A stretch of 64,000 bases of DNA from contig CAWBWT010000002.1 of the NCBI GenBank assembly GCA_963792675.1, positions 3,286,001-3,350,000 of the forward strand, in the 5' to 3' direction. Origin of the DNA: JBBROS01 sp963792675. Its GTDB lineage: Bacteria; Pseudomonadota; Alphaproteobacteria; Acetobacterales; Acetobacteraceae. A program made the position numbers and the translations under genes. The notes beneath the pieces were generated by a model. It did not search any database. It was not told the DNA's origin and saw only the letters and a list, made by a program, of their open reading frames with translations. The first letter of the stretch is position 1. Each line of letters opens with the position of its first letter. Positions 1 through 9,952 of this stretch are shown here, piece by piece.

Positions 1-124
1 TCCGCCATCAAGACCTCCCAGCCCTAGCCTCTAAACTAGGGTCTTTCGCGGGTTGCGCAAAACCCCGGCCTCGCACAAGTGTCTCTTCCGGCCATTTCCC
101 GCCCGCGATGGGCGGCGGGACCAC

Positions 125-940
125 ATGGCTCGGGCGGCGGTCGGAGGCGGGGCACTGGACGAGTTGGCGGCGCTGCGGCTGCAGGTCGAATGGGGCGCCG
201 ACGAGGCCCTGCTGACAGAGCCGCTCGACCGTTTCGCACCGGCCGCCGCGGCCCCGGTCCGGCCGGCGGCGCGGGTTCCAGAAGCGTCGGCCGCACCCGC
301 CGGCAGGCAGACCGTGGTGCCGCTCGCGGCCGGCCCTGGCTTGGCGGTCGAACGGGCCGCCGCGGCGGCAAGCCTCGAAGCGCTTTACGCGGCCGCCGAC
401 ACCTTCGAAGCCAACCCGCTGCGCGCCACCGCATCCACCACCGTTGCCCCGAGCGGCAACCCGCAATCGGGCCTGCTGCTGGTCGGCGAAGCGCCCGGCG
501 CGGACGACGATCGCGCCGGCCGCGCCTTCAGCGGCCCGGCCGGCGACCGGCTCGACCACGTCCTGCGCAGCGCCGGGCTGGGCCGCGACGACCTGCTGCT
601 CGCCTTGCTGGTGCCGTGGCGCGCTCCGGGCGGGCGGCCGATCAGCGAGGCGGAGCGGGCGGCGGCGCTGCCGTTCTTCTACCGCTTGCTGGCGCTGGTG
701 CGGCCGCGGCGGCTGGTGCTGATGGGCGCCGCACCCTATGCGGCGCTGGGCGGCGAGCCGGGTGGGTTCCGCAAGGCCCGCGGCCAATGGCGCGACGTCG
801 CCCTGCCCGGCCTCGAGACGCCGGTGCCGGCGCTGACGACGCTGCCGCCCGACCTCTGGCTTTCGACCGCCGCCAACAAGCAGGCGATCTGGGCCGACCT
901 GCTCAACTTGCGCGCCGCACTGGACAGCGCCGCCGAATAA
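125..940 (+). CDS. Uracil-DNA glycosylase family protein, divergent and probably altered in active site
   Basis: 271 residues when started at the ATG at 125. The fold is recognisable from GEAPGADDD at residues 121-129, followed by GRAFSGPAGDRL, LVPWRAPGGRP and LVLMGAAPY, which match the successive blocks of family 4/5-type uracil-DNA glycosylases. These enzymes remove uracil from DNA as the first step of base excision repair. Two things are odd. The protein has no cysteine at all, so it cannot hold the [4Fe-4S] cluster of classical family 4 enzymes. The C-terminal HPxYLLR block that normally carries a histidine reads LPPDLWLSTAANK. The first 80 residues are Ala/Pro-rich and look disordered. 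An in-frame ATG at 53 would add 24 unlikely residues. Family membership is fairly sure; glycosylase activity is doubtful. Confidence 0.75.
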   Translation: MARAAVGGGALDELAALRLQVEWGADEALLTEPLDRFAPAAAAPVRPAARVPEASAAPAGRQTVVPLAAGPGLAVERAAAAASLEALYAAADTFEANPLRATASTTVAPSGNPQSGLLLVGEAPGADDDRAGRAFSGPAGDRLDHVLRSAGLGRDDLLLALLVPWRAPGGRPISEAERAAALPFFYRLLALVRPRRLVLMGAAPYAALGGEPGGFRKARGQWRDVALPGLETPVPALTTLPPDLWLSTAANKQAIWADLLNLRAALDSAAE

Positions 941-1005
941 AAATTTGGATTCCTCCGCCGAACGAGTCTTGTCAGGAAACGTCAGGAGATGTAGCGGGAT
1001 CGGCG

Positions 1006-2781
1006 ATGAGAGCGTTGCCTCCTGCCGCCCGGCATCGCCGCAGACCCGCCCTCATCGTCCTCACCGCCGCCACCCTGGCCCTCGCCGCCGTTGCAGGGCC
1101 AGCGAGCGCCCAAACTCCGCCGGGCGAGGCGGCGCCGGACGACGTGGCGCTCGCGGTGCCGCGCCTCGCGTCGGGACGCGAGCCGGTCGCCCTGCCCCGC
1201 CCGCTCTCGGCCGCCGCCGCGCGGCAGATCCGCCAAGCGCTGAGTGCACCCGGCCTACCGCTCGATGGCCTCGCCGACCACCTGCTGGACGGTCACATCC
1301 TGGCCGAACGCTTCTTCGCGCCGAGCTCGCGTCCGAGCGCGTCCGACCTGCAGGCTTGGCTCGCCGCCTACGCCGCGCTGCCGGAGGCAGGCTCCATCCA
1401 CGCGCTGCTGCTCACGCGGTTGCCGCGCGGCGCCGCCGCCCCGCCGGCGCCGGTGCTGCCGGCGTTCGACGCCGTGCCGATGGGCGACGATATCGAGGTC
1501 GGCGACCGTTGGCTGGTCCGCGACCCGGACCTCGATCGCGCCGTCCGCGAAGCGGCCTACGACGGCAACTTGCGGCGCGCAGGTCAGATTGTCACCGGCG
1601 CCCGCCAATTGTCGCCGAGCTACGTCGCCCTGCTGCAGGCCGAGATCGCCCGCGCCGCCTTCAGCCTCGGCCGCGACGCCGAGGCGCTGGCCCTGGGCAC
1701 GTCCGCGGCGGAGCAAGTGCACGGCGCGGTCGGCCTCGCGGCTTGGGTGGGGGGCCTCGCGGCTTGGCGACTGGGCCGCTTCGAGGACGCTCGCACCCTA
1801 TTCGACACCGCATACCGCGCGCCGCTGGCCTCGCGTGGGCTGCGCGCCGGCGCCGCTTATTGGTCGGCGCGCGTCAGCCTGGTCACGAGCGGCCATTACG
1901 GCCCGTGGATGCAGCGGGCAGCGCGCGAGCCGCGGACTTTCTACGGCCTGCTGGCACGGCGAACGCTCGGCCAATCGATCCGGCCGGAGCTGCCGTTCGA
2001 GGACGGGACCTTGGCCGAGGCGGACGTGGCCGCCGTCGCCGGCACCCCGCGCGGCCGGCGCGCGCTGGCCTTGCTGCAAGTCGATCTGCCCGCGCGAGCC
2101 GCGGCGGAGCTGCGCCTGCTGGTCGCCGAAACGCAGGACCAGCCCGGCTTCGGCCGCTCGATCCTGCTGGTGGCGCGGGCCGCCGGACTGCCCGACCTGG
2201 CCCGCCAGATTGCCGAAACGATGCAGCCGGTCTCGGTCCGCTTCCCGCCGAACGGACTGCGCCCCGCCGGCGGCTTCCAGGTCGACCCGGCCCTCGTTTA
2301 CGCGCTGGCCCGCGTCGAATCGAACTTCGATCCGGGCGCGGTCTCGGCCGCCGGCGCCCGCGGCCTGTTGCAGATCATGCCGGGGACCGCCGACTACGTC
2401 CTGGCCGGGTCGGGCCGCGGTCGCCGCCTGCACGACCCGGCCGCCAACCTCGACCTCGGCCAACGCTATCTGCTCGCGCTGACCCGGCTCGATCACGTCG
2501 GCCGCGACCTGATCCGGGTGCTCGCCAGCTACAATGCCGGCCCCGGCAACCTGAGCCGCTGGCTCACGACGATGGGCGCCGAGGAGGACCCGCTGCTGTT
2601 CATGGAGGCACTGCCGGGCGAAGAAACCCGCGCCTATGTCCCGCGGGCGCTCGCCTATACCTGGTTGTATGCGGCCCAGATGGGGTTACCTTCACCGAGC
2701 CTGGACGCGCTCGCGGCCGGTGTGCCGCCCGGCGTGCAGGCTCGGTCCGGAGCGACGGAGCAGGCGGCGCACCGGCCCTGA
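1006..2781 (+). CDS. Soluble lytic murein transglycosylase (Slt-like)
   Basis: 591 residues from the ATG at 1006. An N-terminal signal peptide with a long Ala/Leu core ending near ASAQ shows export to the periplasm. Residues about 60-420 look like the helical-repeat (U-shaped) part of Slt70-type enzymes. The C-terminal catalytic domain has RVESNFDPGAVSAAGARG with the likely catalytic Glu at about residue 438, then LLQIMPGTADYV and LASYNAGPGNLSRW, all family 1 transglycosylase signatures. The enzyme cleaves the MurNAc-GlcNAc bond of peptidoglycan to form 1,6-anhydromuropeptides. It follows the glycosylase-like gene after 65 bp and precedes moaB by 15 bp, so cotranscription is plausible. The long Ala-rich frame open upstream of 1006 is not coding. 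Confidence 0.93.
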   Translation: MRALPPAARHRRRPALIVLTAATLALAAVAGPASAQTPPGEAAPDDVALAVPRLASGREPVALPRPLSAAAARQIRQALSAPGLPLDGLADHLLDGHILAERFFAPSSRPSASDLQAWLAAYAALPEAGSIHALLLTRLPRGAAAPPAPVLPAFDAVPMGDDIEVGDRWLVRDPDLDRAVREAAYDGNLRRAGQIVTGARQLSPSYVALLQAEIARAAFSLGRDAEALALGTSAAEQVHGAVGLAAWVGGLAAWRLGRFEDARTLFDTAYRAPLASRGLRAGAAYWSARVSLVTSGHYGPWMQRAAREPRTFYGLLARRTLGQSIRPELPFEDGTLAEADVAAVAGTPRGRRALALLQVDLPARAAAELRLLVAETQDQPGFGRSILLVARAAGLPDLARQIAETMQPVSVRFPPNGLRPAGGFQVDPALVYALARVESNFDPGAVSAAGARGLLQIMPGTADYVLAGSGRGRRLHDPAANLDLGQRYLLALTRLDHVGRDLIRVLASYNAGPGNLSRWLTTMGAEEDPLLFMEALPGEETRAYVPRALAYTWLYAAQMGLPSPSLDALAAGVPPGVQARSGATEQAAHRP

Positions 2782-2796
2782 CCGGAGAACGCTTAG

Positions 2797-3339
2797 ATGC
2801 CGATCGATGAATCCCGCCGCTTCGTGCCTGTGACGGTCGCCGTGCTGACGGTGTCCGACACCCGCACGCTGGCCGACGACCGCTCCGGCGACACGCTGGT
2901 CGCCCGCATCGAGGCGGCCGGCCATCATGTGGGCGCGCGTGCCCTGGAGCGTGACGACGCCGGGCCGATCGCGGCGCAGCTGCGGCGCTGGGTCGCCGAT
3001 CCCGCCATCGACGTTGTGATCAGCACGGGCGGCACCGGCATCACCGGCCGCGATGTTACGCCGGAAGCCTTCGACCAAGTGCTGGAGAAGCGCATCGAAG
3101 GCTTCGGCGAGCTGTTCCGCATGCTGAGCTACGCCAAGATCGGCACCTCGACCATGCAGTCGCGGGCGCTCGCCGGGGTCGCCGCCGGGACGCTGCTGTT
3201 CGCCCTGCCCGGCAGCACCGGGGCGGTCAAGGACGCCTGGGACGACATCCTGCTATGGCAGCTCGACGCCCGGCATCGGCCCTGCAACCTGGTCGAGCTG
3301 ATCCCGCGCCTTCAGGAGCATCTCGGCGCAGTGCGGTAG
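2797..3339 (+). CDS. moaB: Molybdenum cofactor biosynthesis protein B
   Basis: 180 residues, usual length for the family. The MoaB/Mog fold is shown by VLTVSDTRTLADDRSGD near residues 13-29, STGGTGITGRDVTPEAF from residue 76, and FALPGSTGAVKDAWDD near the C-terminus, which together line the molybdopterin-binding pocket. MoaB/MogA-type proteins adenylylate molybdopterin before molybdenum insertion; in some bacteria MoaB itself is dispensable for that role. It begins 15 bp after the transglycosylase stop with GGAGAA just upstream of the ATG. No other molybdenum cofactor gene lies in the window. Confidence 0.93.
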   Translation: MPIDESRRFVPVTVAVLTVSDTRTLADDRSGDTLVARIEAAGHHVGARALERDDAGPIAAQLRRWVADPAIDVVISTGGTGITGRDVTPEAFDQVLEKRIEGFGELFRMLSYAKIGTSTMQSRALAGVAAGTLLFALPGSTGAVKDAWDDILLWQLDARHRPCNLVELIPRLQEHLGAVR

Positions 3340-3343
3340 CCCT

Positions 3344-3358
3344 GTTCCCAAATCGTTC
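3344..3358 (+). promoter_or_regulatory. LexA-type (SOS) operator 1
   Basis: GTTCCCAAATCGTTC fits the alphaproteobacterial LexA consensus GTTC-N7-GTTC exactly. It sits five bases after the moaB stop and touches a TTGACA -35-like hexamer at 3359-3364, so a bound repressor would cover the promoter of the radical SAM gene at 3418. A second box follows at 3397. Confidence 0.6.
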
Positions 3359-3396
3359 TTGACAGGACTGCGCTGAGGCCCGCATCGTCCGTGTTA

Positions 3397-3411
3397 GAAC
3401 AAGAAGGGAAC
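3397..3411 (-). promoter_or_regulatory. LexA-type (SOS) operator 2, opposite orientation
   Basis: GAACAAGAAGGGAAC is the reverse complement form of the GTTC-N7-GTTC box. It lies 38 bp after operator 1 and overlaps the ribosome-binding region of the gene starting at 3418. Two perfect boxes in a 78-bp intergenic space are unlikely by chance. The -10 hexamer between them is not clear. Confidence 0.6.
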
Positions 3412-3417
3412 GGGAGC

Positions 3418-4584
3418 ATGCCCGACGGTTCTTTCCACCGTGTCGAGGCCGAGCCGGACGCCATTGCCGCGCTTGAACGGTCCAGCCTGGTCGAGCCGAG
3501 CCCCGACGCCCGCCTGCCGGGTCTGGCGCGACGCGGCCGCGGCGCCGTCAGCAACCCGGCCAGCCGCTACGACCGCCAGGTCAGCGGCGCCGTCGACGAT
3601 GGCTGGTCCTTCCTGTCCGGCGACGACCACGCCCTGCCGCCGCTGCCGACGACGCTCGAGCGTGACTCCTCCCGCTCGGCAATCGCCTGGAACGACAGCC
3701 CCGATGTCGGCTTCGACCGCGCCGTCAACCCATATCGCGGCTGCGAGCACGGCTGCATCTACTGCTACGCGCGTCCGAGCCATGCCTTCCTCGGCTACTC
3801 CCCGGGGCTCGATTTCGAGACCAGGCTGGTGTTCAAGCCGGACGTGGCCGCGCTGCTCGAGCAGGAGTTGAGCAAGCCCGGCTACATACCGGCCACCTTA
3901 GCGCTCGGCTCCAACACCGATCCCTATCAGCCCGTCGAGCGCACCTTGCGGCTGACGCGGTCGGTGCTGGAGGTGCTGGAACGGTTCGGCCATCCGGTGA
4001 CGATCGTCACGAAGTCGGCCGGGGTGCTGGCCGACGCCGACATCCTTAAGCGCCTGGCCGAGCGAAACCTGGTGCGCGTCTGGGTCTCGGTCACCACGCT
4101 GGACGGCGCCCTCGCGCGCAGCATGGAGCCGCGCGCCAGCACGCCGGCGCGGCGGCTGCAGGCGATCCGTGCCTTGTCGGAAGCGGGCATCCCGGCCGCC
4201 GTGCTGGCAGCACCGATGATCCCCGGCCTGAACGACGCCGAGCTCGAGCGCATCCTGCAGGCCGCGCACGGCGCCGGCGCCCGCCACGCCGGCTACGTGC
4301 TGCTGCGCCTGCCGCGCGAGTTGCGCGACATGTTCACCGCCTGGCTGGACGAGCACGTGCCGGACCGCAGCCGCCGCGTGCTGTCGCTGATCCGCGAAAC
4401 CCGGGCCGGCGCGCTCAACGACAGCACCTTCGGGCGGCGTTTCACCGGCAATGGCCCCTATGCCGACCTGCTTGCGCAGCGGTTCGACCGGGTCCGGCGG
4501 CAGCTCGGCTTCGGCGGCCGTGACCGCCTGGACGCGTCGCAGTTCCGGGTGCCCGGCCGTCACGAACAGCTTTCGCTGCTCTAG
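3418..4584 (+). CDS. PA0069/Rv2578c family radical SAM protein
   Basis: 388 residues from the ATG at 3418, chosen because GGGAACGGGAGC precedes it; a GTG at 3391 would add nine residues but lies before the second LexA-type box. The CX3CX2C cluster motif reads CEHGCIYC (Cys109, Cys113, Cys116) and follows NPYRGC, as in the COG1533 (SplB-related) group. LALGSNTDPYQPVE and VTIVTKSAG mark the radical SAM barrel. The family is often annotated as a DNA repair photolyase-like enzyme, but its reaction is not established to my knowledge. The two LexA-type boxes upstream support a DNA-damage role, which is inference. The gene converges with a glycosyltransferase gene. Confidence 0.9.
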   Translation: MPDGSFHRVEAEPDAIAALERSSLVEPSPDARLPGLARRGRGAVSNPASRYDRQVSGAVDDGWSFLSGDDHALPPLPTTLERDSSRSAIAWNDSPDVGFDRAVNPYRGCEHGCIYCYARPSHAFLGYSPGLDFETRLVFKPDVAALLEQELSKPGYIPATLALGSNTDPYQPVERTLRLTRSVLEVLERFGHPVTIVTKSAGVLADADILKRLAERNLVRVWVSVTTLDGALARSMEPRASTPARRLQAIRALSEAGIPAAVLAAPMIPGLNDAELERILQAAHGAGARHAGYVLLRLPRELRDMFTAWLDEHVPDRSRRVLSLIRETRAGALNDSTFGRRFTGNGPYADLLAQRFDRVRRQLGFGGRDRLDASQFRVPGRHEQLSLL

Positions 4585-4610
4585 CTGGGCACTGCTGTAC
4601 CTGGGCCCGG

Positions 4611-5772
4611 CTATCGCTGAGGCGGGACCTGCGGCGGGTCGGGGGGCGCCTGTCGCCACCTTGTCGCGGGCAGCGCTCGGGTTCCGATCAGCACCGGCCG
4701 CACCCGATGCGCCAGCTCGCCGAGGCCGTTGGCGATGGTTGCCGCGGTGCCGACCCAATCCCGGCTCGGCGCCACGGTGCCCGCCATTCGCCCGCACAGT
4801 CCGGCGATCGCCGCGGCCAGGCTCGCCGGTTCCGGATCGCACAAGACCGCGGTCGGCCGGCCACCCAATTGCTCCGCCAGGCCGCCGACCCTGGTCGCCA
4901 CCACCCACCGCCCGGCCGCGATCGCCGCCGCGGCCACGCCGCTTTGGCTCGCCTCGCGATGCGACAGCACCAGCGCGTCGGCCCAGCCCAGCAGCCCGCC
5001 CAGCTCATGTTCGGGTACCCACCGGTTCTCGACCGTGACGTTCGGCAGCGCGCGCAGCCGGTCCAGCTCGACGCTTTCCGGGCCGAAGCCGACCACGCGC
5101 AACTCGGTACTCCTCCCGCGTCCCGAGCCGTTCCAGCGCGTCGGCCAGCAGATCGAGCCCCTTGTACGGCAGCAGGCGCCCGAAGCTCAGCAGCCGCAGC
5201 CTGCCGCCATGGGCGCGCACCGGCGGCGGCGGCGGCCCGAACACGAACGGCGGCAGCGACGCCAGCAGCAGCGGCTGCCCGGCCGGCTGGCCGCGCCGGC
5301 GCAGCTGCTCGGCGACATGCGTGCTGAGCGCGAACAGCGTCCCGGCGCCACGCAGAAGCCAACGCTGCAGCGGAATCTGCAGCGGAAACAGGTCGCCCGG
5401 GTGCCGCTCGGCATCGTGAACGACGACCGCATAGGGCACCTCCGCCCGCCGCAGGGCGGCGGCCATCACCAGATCGAGCGGCGCCGGCATCGCGCACAGG
5501 GCGACCTCGGCCCGCGCCCGCCGCACCGCGCGGGCGACCGAGGCCGCCAGCCATGGCGCGGTGGCGAGGCGGGACGCGAAGCCGACCCGGCTCTCGTAGG
5601 TTTCGACCGGCACGTCGTTGCGCGGCGCGCCGGGCAGCTGCAGCAACTCCGCGCCGGTGGACAGCGACAGCAGCGTCTCCACCCCCGGCACTCGCGCCAG
5701 GTCGCGCGCCATCGCCGCCGCGACCAGCGGCCCGGCGCCGCGCCGGCCCCATTGCCACACGAGCACGCGCAT
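4611..5772 (-). pseudogene. Glycosyltransferase family 1/4, frameshifted
   Basis: Begins at 5772 with MRVLVWQWGRRGAG. Its ATG overlaps the stop of the upstream glycosyltransferase (ATGA), so the two are translationally coupled. The first frame covers the donor-independent N-terminal Rossmann domain and LLSFGRLLPYKGLDLL, the start of the GT-B C-terminal domain. Near 5105-5130 the frame changes by what looks like one extra base, and the rest continues as VVGFGPESVELDRLR, ADALVLSHREASQSG and a C-terminus ending at 4611. The joined protein would be about 386 residues, normal for the family. GT-B enzymes of this kind transfer sugars to lipid-linked or polysaccharide acceptors. I think a sequencing error is more likely than true decay, since both halves are well conserved. 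Confidence 0.8.
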
Positions 5773-6992
5773 CAGCCGAGCGGCAGGCCGGGCACGGGCA
5801 ATCCGAGGCCTCGCACCGCCTCGGCCAATGCCGCCGGTCCGAGCCGGACCGGCGCCGCCTGCCGCGCCGCCGCGCCCAAACGCCGGCGCTCCCCCGGATC
5901 CTCGGCGAGCCGGCGCAGCGCTGCCGCCGCGGCCGCAAGGTTCGGCTCCGCCCAGGTGGCGCCGGCTGCGGCGAACACGCCTCTCGGATCGGTCGCCGGC
6001 ACCAGCCGCGCCGGCACCGGAATGCTGCAGGACGCGTCCAGGAAGTCCTCCGTGCCCGACCACGCCGTCGCCACCACCGGTTTCCCCCACATCATCGCCT
6101 CGGCCGGCACCAGGCCGAACCCCTCGCTGCGATGCAGTGACAGCACGATGTCACACACCGCCATTATCGCCTGCGCCTCCTCGCGCGGCAGCGTCCGCGT
6201 GTCCAGCCTCACGTTCGGCAGGGGCGCCGCCGCTTGCTGCAGGCGTTCGAAATCACCGGGGAAATGCGCGGGGTTGCCGACCCGCAGCAGCAGCACGCGG
6301 TCCGGCCGGGTGCCGAACGCCGCCTGGTGCGCGGCAATGGCGCCCAGCGGGTTCTTGCGCTCGAACGAGGACGCCAGGTTGAACGCGACCAGCGTGACGA
6401 CCGCGTCCGCCGGCAAGCCCAGGGCCGCCCGGTCGCGGGGCGCGACAGGCGTCTCGCCGCACGCCACCGGGTACGGCACGACCCGCACCCGGCGCTGCGC
6501 GAATGCGGGCGGCATCGCCCGCTCGATCGCGGCCGCCGAGAACCGGGACGGCGCCCACACCTCGTGCACGAAGCCGAACCCCGCCGCCCAGGACTCCGGC
6601 ACCACCGGCAGCTCCCAGGGCCACACGCCGATAAGCCGTCGCCCGGCCAGCAAGCGGCGCCCCAAGCGCAGCATCGCCAGCGGCAGCGCCGCCGCGTTCA
6701 CATGCAGCACCAGCGGCACCCCGGGCGGCGGCGGCGGCCGGCCCTCGCCGGCTTCCCAGCACGAGACACCCAGCGCCTCGAGTCCGCGCAGATAAAGCCG
6801 GGCCCCCTCGCCCAGGCCCGAGGCGCGGTCCAGCTCGCCGGCGACGGCGACCCCGAGGCGGACCGCCGGCGGCGGCTGGTCGGGTCGCGGCGCCAACCAG
6901 GCGCTGCCCCGCCGGAGCAAGGCTCGGCGCGGCCCTTGCGGCAGACGCCGCCATAGCAGGTGCAGCGCGGAAGGCGCCGGGTGAGCGGCCAT
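5772..6992 (-). CDS. Glycosyltransferase family 4-type protein
   Basis: About 406 residues from the ATG at 6992. An N-terminal domain with GVWPWELPVVPESWA and EVWAPSRFSAAAIE is followed by a GT-B C-terminal domain with FNLASSFERKNPLGAIAA, LSLHRSEGFGLVPAEAM and GKPVVATAWSGTEDFL. The last two are the nucleotide-sugar binding EX7E-type region. The reading frame is intact. It overlaps the following glycosyltransferase at 5772, and its start lies 11 bp from the end of the ABC transporter gene, so it may belong to the same leftward transcript. Acceptor and sugar cannot be told from sequence; an exopolysaccharide or LPS role is inference. Confidence 0.85.
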   Translation of the reverse strand: MAAHPAPSALHLLWRRLPQGPRRALLRRGSAWLAPRPDQPPPAVRLGVAVAGELDRASGLGEGARLYLRGLEALGVSCWEAGEGRPPPPPGVPLVLHVNAAALPLAMLRLGRRLLAGRRLIGVWPWELPVVPESWAAGFGFVHEVWAPSRFSAAAIERAMPPAFAQRRVRVVPYPVACGETPVAPRDRAALGLPADAVVTLVAFNLASSFERKNPLGAIAAHQAAFGTRPDRVLLLRVGNPAHFPGDFERLQQAAAPLPNVRLDTRTLPREEAQAIMAVCDIVLSLHRSEGFGLVPAEAMMWGKPVVATAWSGTEDFLDASCSIPVPARLVPATDPRGVFAAAGATWAEPNLAAAAAALRRLAEDPGERRRLGAAARQAAPVRLGPAALAEAVRGLGLPVPGLPLG

Positions 6993-7003
6993 CGATGCGG
7001 CGC

Positions 7004-8047
<1,044 letters not shown>

Positions 8048-8051
<4 letters not shown>

Positions 8052-9041
8052 GCGTTCACCATCGCCATGGTGGGATGGAAGCAGCGATGCGCATGGCCGA
8101 CCGATGTTGCGGATGGGCCGACCACGAACTCGGGCGGATCCGCCTCGCATTGCGCGTTCGCCCGGGCGCAGCGGGTGCGGAAGGCGCAGCCTGCCGGCAG
8201 GTTCAGCACGCTCGGCGTCATGCCGGGGATGCCGCGCAGCCGCTCGCCGCGCGGGGTGCGGCTCGGCACCGAACCGAGCAGGCCGATCGTGTAGGGGTGC
8301 ATCGGCGCATCCAGCACCTCATCCACCGTGCCCTTTTCGACGATGCGGCCGGCGTACATCACCGCCACATGGTCGGCGAGGCCGGCAACCACGGACAGGT
8401 CGTGGGTGATCCACACCAGCGCGGTGCCGAACTTGCCGCACAACGACTGCATCTCGCTCAGGATCTGCGCCTGGATGGTGACGTCGAGTGCGGTCGTCGG
8501 CTCGTCGGCGACGATCAGCGACGGGCGGTGCAGCAGCGCGATGGCGATCGCCACGCGCTGCCGCATGCCGCCGCTGAACTGGTGCGGATAGGCGCGCAGC
8601 CGCTCGTCCGGGCTCGGGATGCCGACCAGGCCGAGCGCATCCCGCGCCCGCGCCCGCGCCTCGGTGCGGCCGACCCGCTCATGCGCCTGCACCGCCTCGA
8701 TCATCTGGGTGTCGATGCGCAGGACCGGGTTCAAGCGTCATCATCGGGTCCTGGAACACCATGGCGATGTGCCGCCCCCGTAACGCGCGCATCTCGTGCT
8801 CCGGCAAGCCGGCGATGTCGCGCCCTTCGAAGCGGATCTGCCCGGCGACCACCCGGCCCGGCGGATCGACCAGGCCGAGCAGCGAGAACCCCGTCACCGA
8901 CTTGCCCGAACCGCTCTCGCCCACCAGCCCCATCACCTGCCCGCGTTCCACGGTGAATGATACGTCGTCCACGGCGCGGACCACCCCGGCGCGGGAAAAG
9001 AAATGCGTGCAGAGGCCGCGCACGTCCAAGGTGGCGGTCAT
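8048..9041 (-). pseudogene. Dipeptide/oligopeptide ABC transporter ATP-binding protein (DppD-like), one frameshift
   Basis: The ATG at 9041 overlaps the permease stop (ATGA). The first frame has TATLDVRGLCTHFF, Walker A GESGSGKSV and MVFQDPMMTLEPG. One extra T near 8733 (CTTGAACCC where CTGAACCC restores LNPVLRIDTQM) shifts the frame. The rest has SGGMRQRVAIAIAL, ADEPTTALDVTIQAQ and a C-terminal oligo_HPY region with CAFRTRCARANAQC. The joined product is about 330 residues, normal length. It pairs with the DppF-like ATPase as the heterodimeric motor of a peptide importer. Confidence 0.87.
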
Positions 9042-9944
9042 CGGCGCAGCTTCGGGTTCAGCACGTCGCGCAACTGGTCGCCGACCAGGTTGATCGTGAC
9101 GATGGTGACCAGCAGCGCAATGCCCGGATAGAAGCTGATCCAGTACTTGCCCGACAGCATGTACTGGTAGCCGTTGGCGATCAGCAGGCCGAGCGACGGC
9201 TCCGTCACCGGCACGCCGAGGCCCAGGAAGCTGAGCGTCGCCTCCAGCGCGATGGCGCGCGCCATCTGGAACGTCGCGACCACGATCAGCGGCGGCATGC
9301 AGTTCGGCAGCAAATGCCGGAACACCACGCGCGGCTTCGACAGCGCCAGGCACTCGGCGGCCTCGATATACTCGCGCCGGCGTTCCGCGAGCGCGGAGCC
9401 GCGGGCGGTGCGGGCGTAGTACGCCCATTCCACCAGGATCAGCGCCAGCATCACGTTGCCGATGCCCTTGCCGATGAAGGCCAGGATCATCAGCGCCACC
9501 AGGATGGAGGGAAAGCTGAGCTGCAGGTCCACCAGCCGCATGATCACGCTTTCGGTGCGGCCGCCCGACATAGGCCGCGACCAAGCCCGAGCGCCGAGCC
9601 GATCACGCCCGCGATCAGCGCCGAGCCGGCGCCGACGAACAGCGAGATGCGCAGCCCGTAGATGATGCCGGACAGCATGTCCCGCCCCTGGTCGTCGGTG
9701 CCGAGCCAGAAGGTGAGGTTGCCGTCGCCCGACACCGAGCCCGGCGGCTGCCGCCCGTCCATGATGTCGAGCACGGCGAGGTCGTAGGGGTTCTGCGGCG
9801 CGATCAACGGCGCCACCAGCGCGACCAGCAGGATCAGCACCATCACCACCAGTCCGAGCACGGCCATGCGAGATTGCGAGAAGTCGAGCGCCAAAGCCGC
9901 CGGAACGGCGACTCCTCGCGAAGCGCTATCGGCAGCGGCGCCAC
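9038..9944 (-). pseudogene. Dipeptide/oligopeptide ABC transporter permease (DppC-like), frameshifted twice
   Basis: The N-terminal piece, starting at a GTG at 9944 (or a TTG at 9956 overlapping the previous stop), reads APLPIALREESPFRRLWR. After a missing base near 9895-9915 it continues with ALDFSQSRMAVLGLVVMVLI, a transmembrane segment, and FWLGTDDQGRDMLSGIIYGL, a DppC hallmark. After a second change near 9565-9590 come RLVDLQLSFPSILVALMIL, YIEAAECLALSKPRVVFRHLLPN (EAA loop) and LGLGVPVTEPSLG. The whole would be about 300 residues with six membrane spans. Its end overlaps the DppD-like start by four bases. Confidence 0.83.
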
Positions 9945-9952
9945 GCCGCCGC

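Noticed and set aside
1..124. A gene at the left edge of the window, including the leftward frame covering 8-787.
   Set aside because: The leftward frame is Arg/Ala/Gly-rich and antisense to the conserved UDG-like protein. No conserved protein or RNA is visible before 125.
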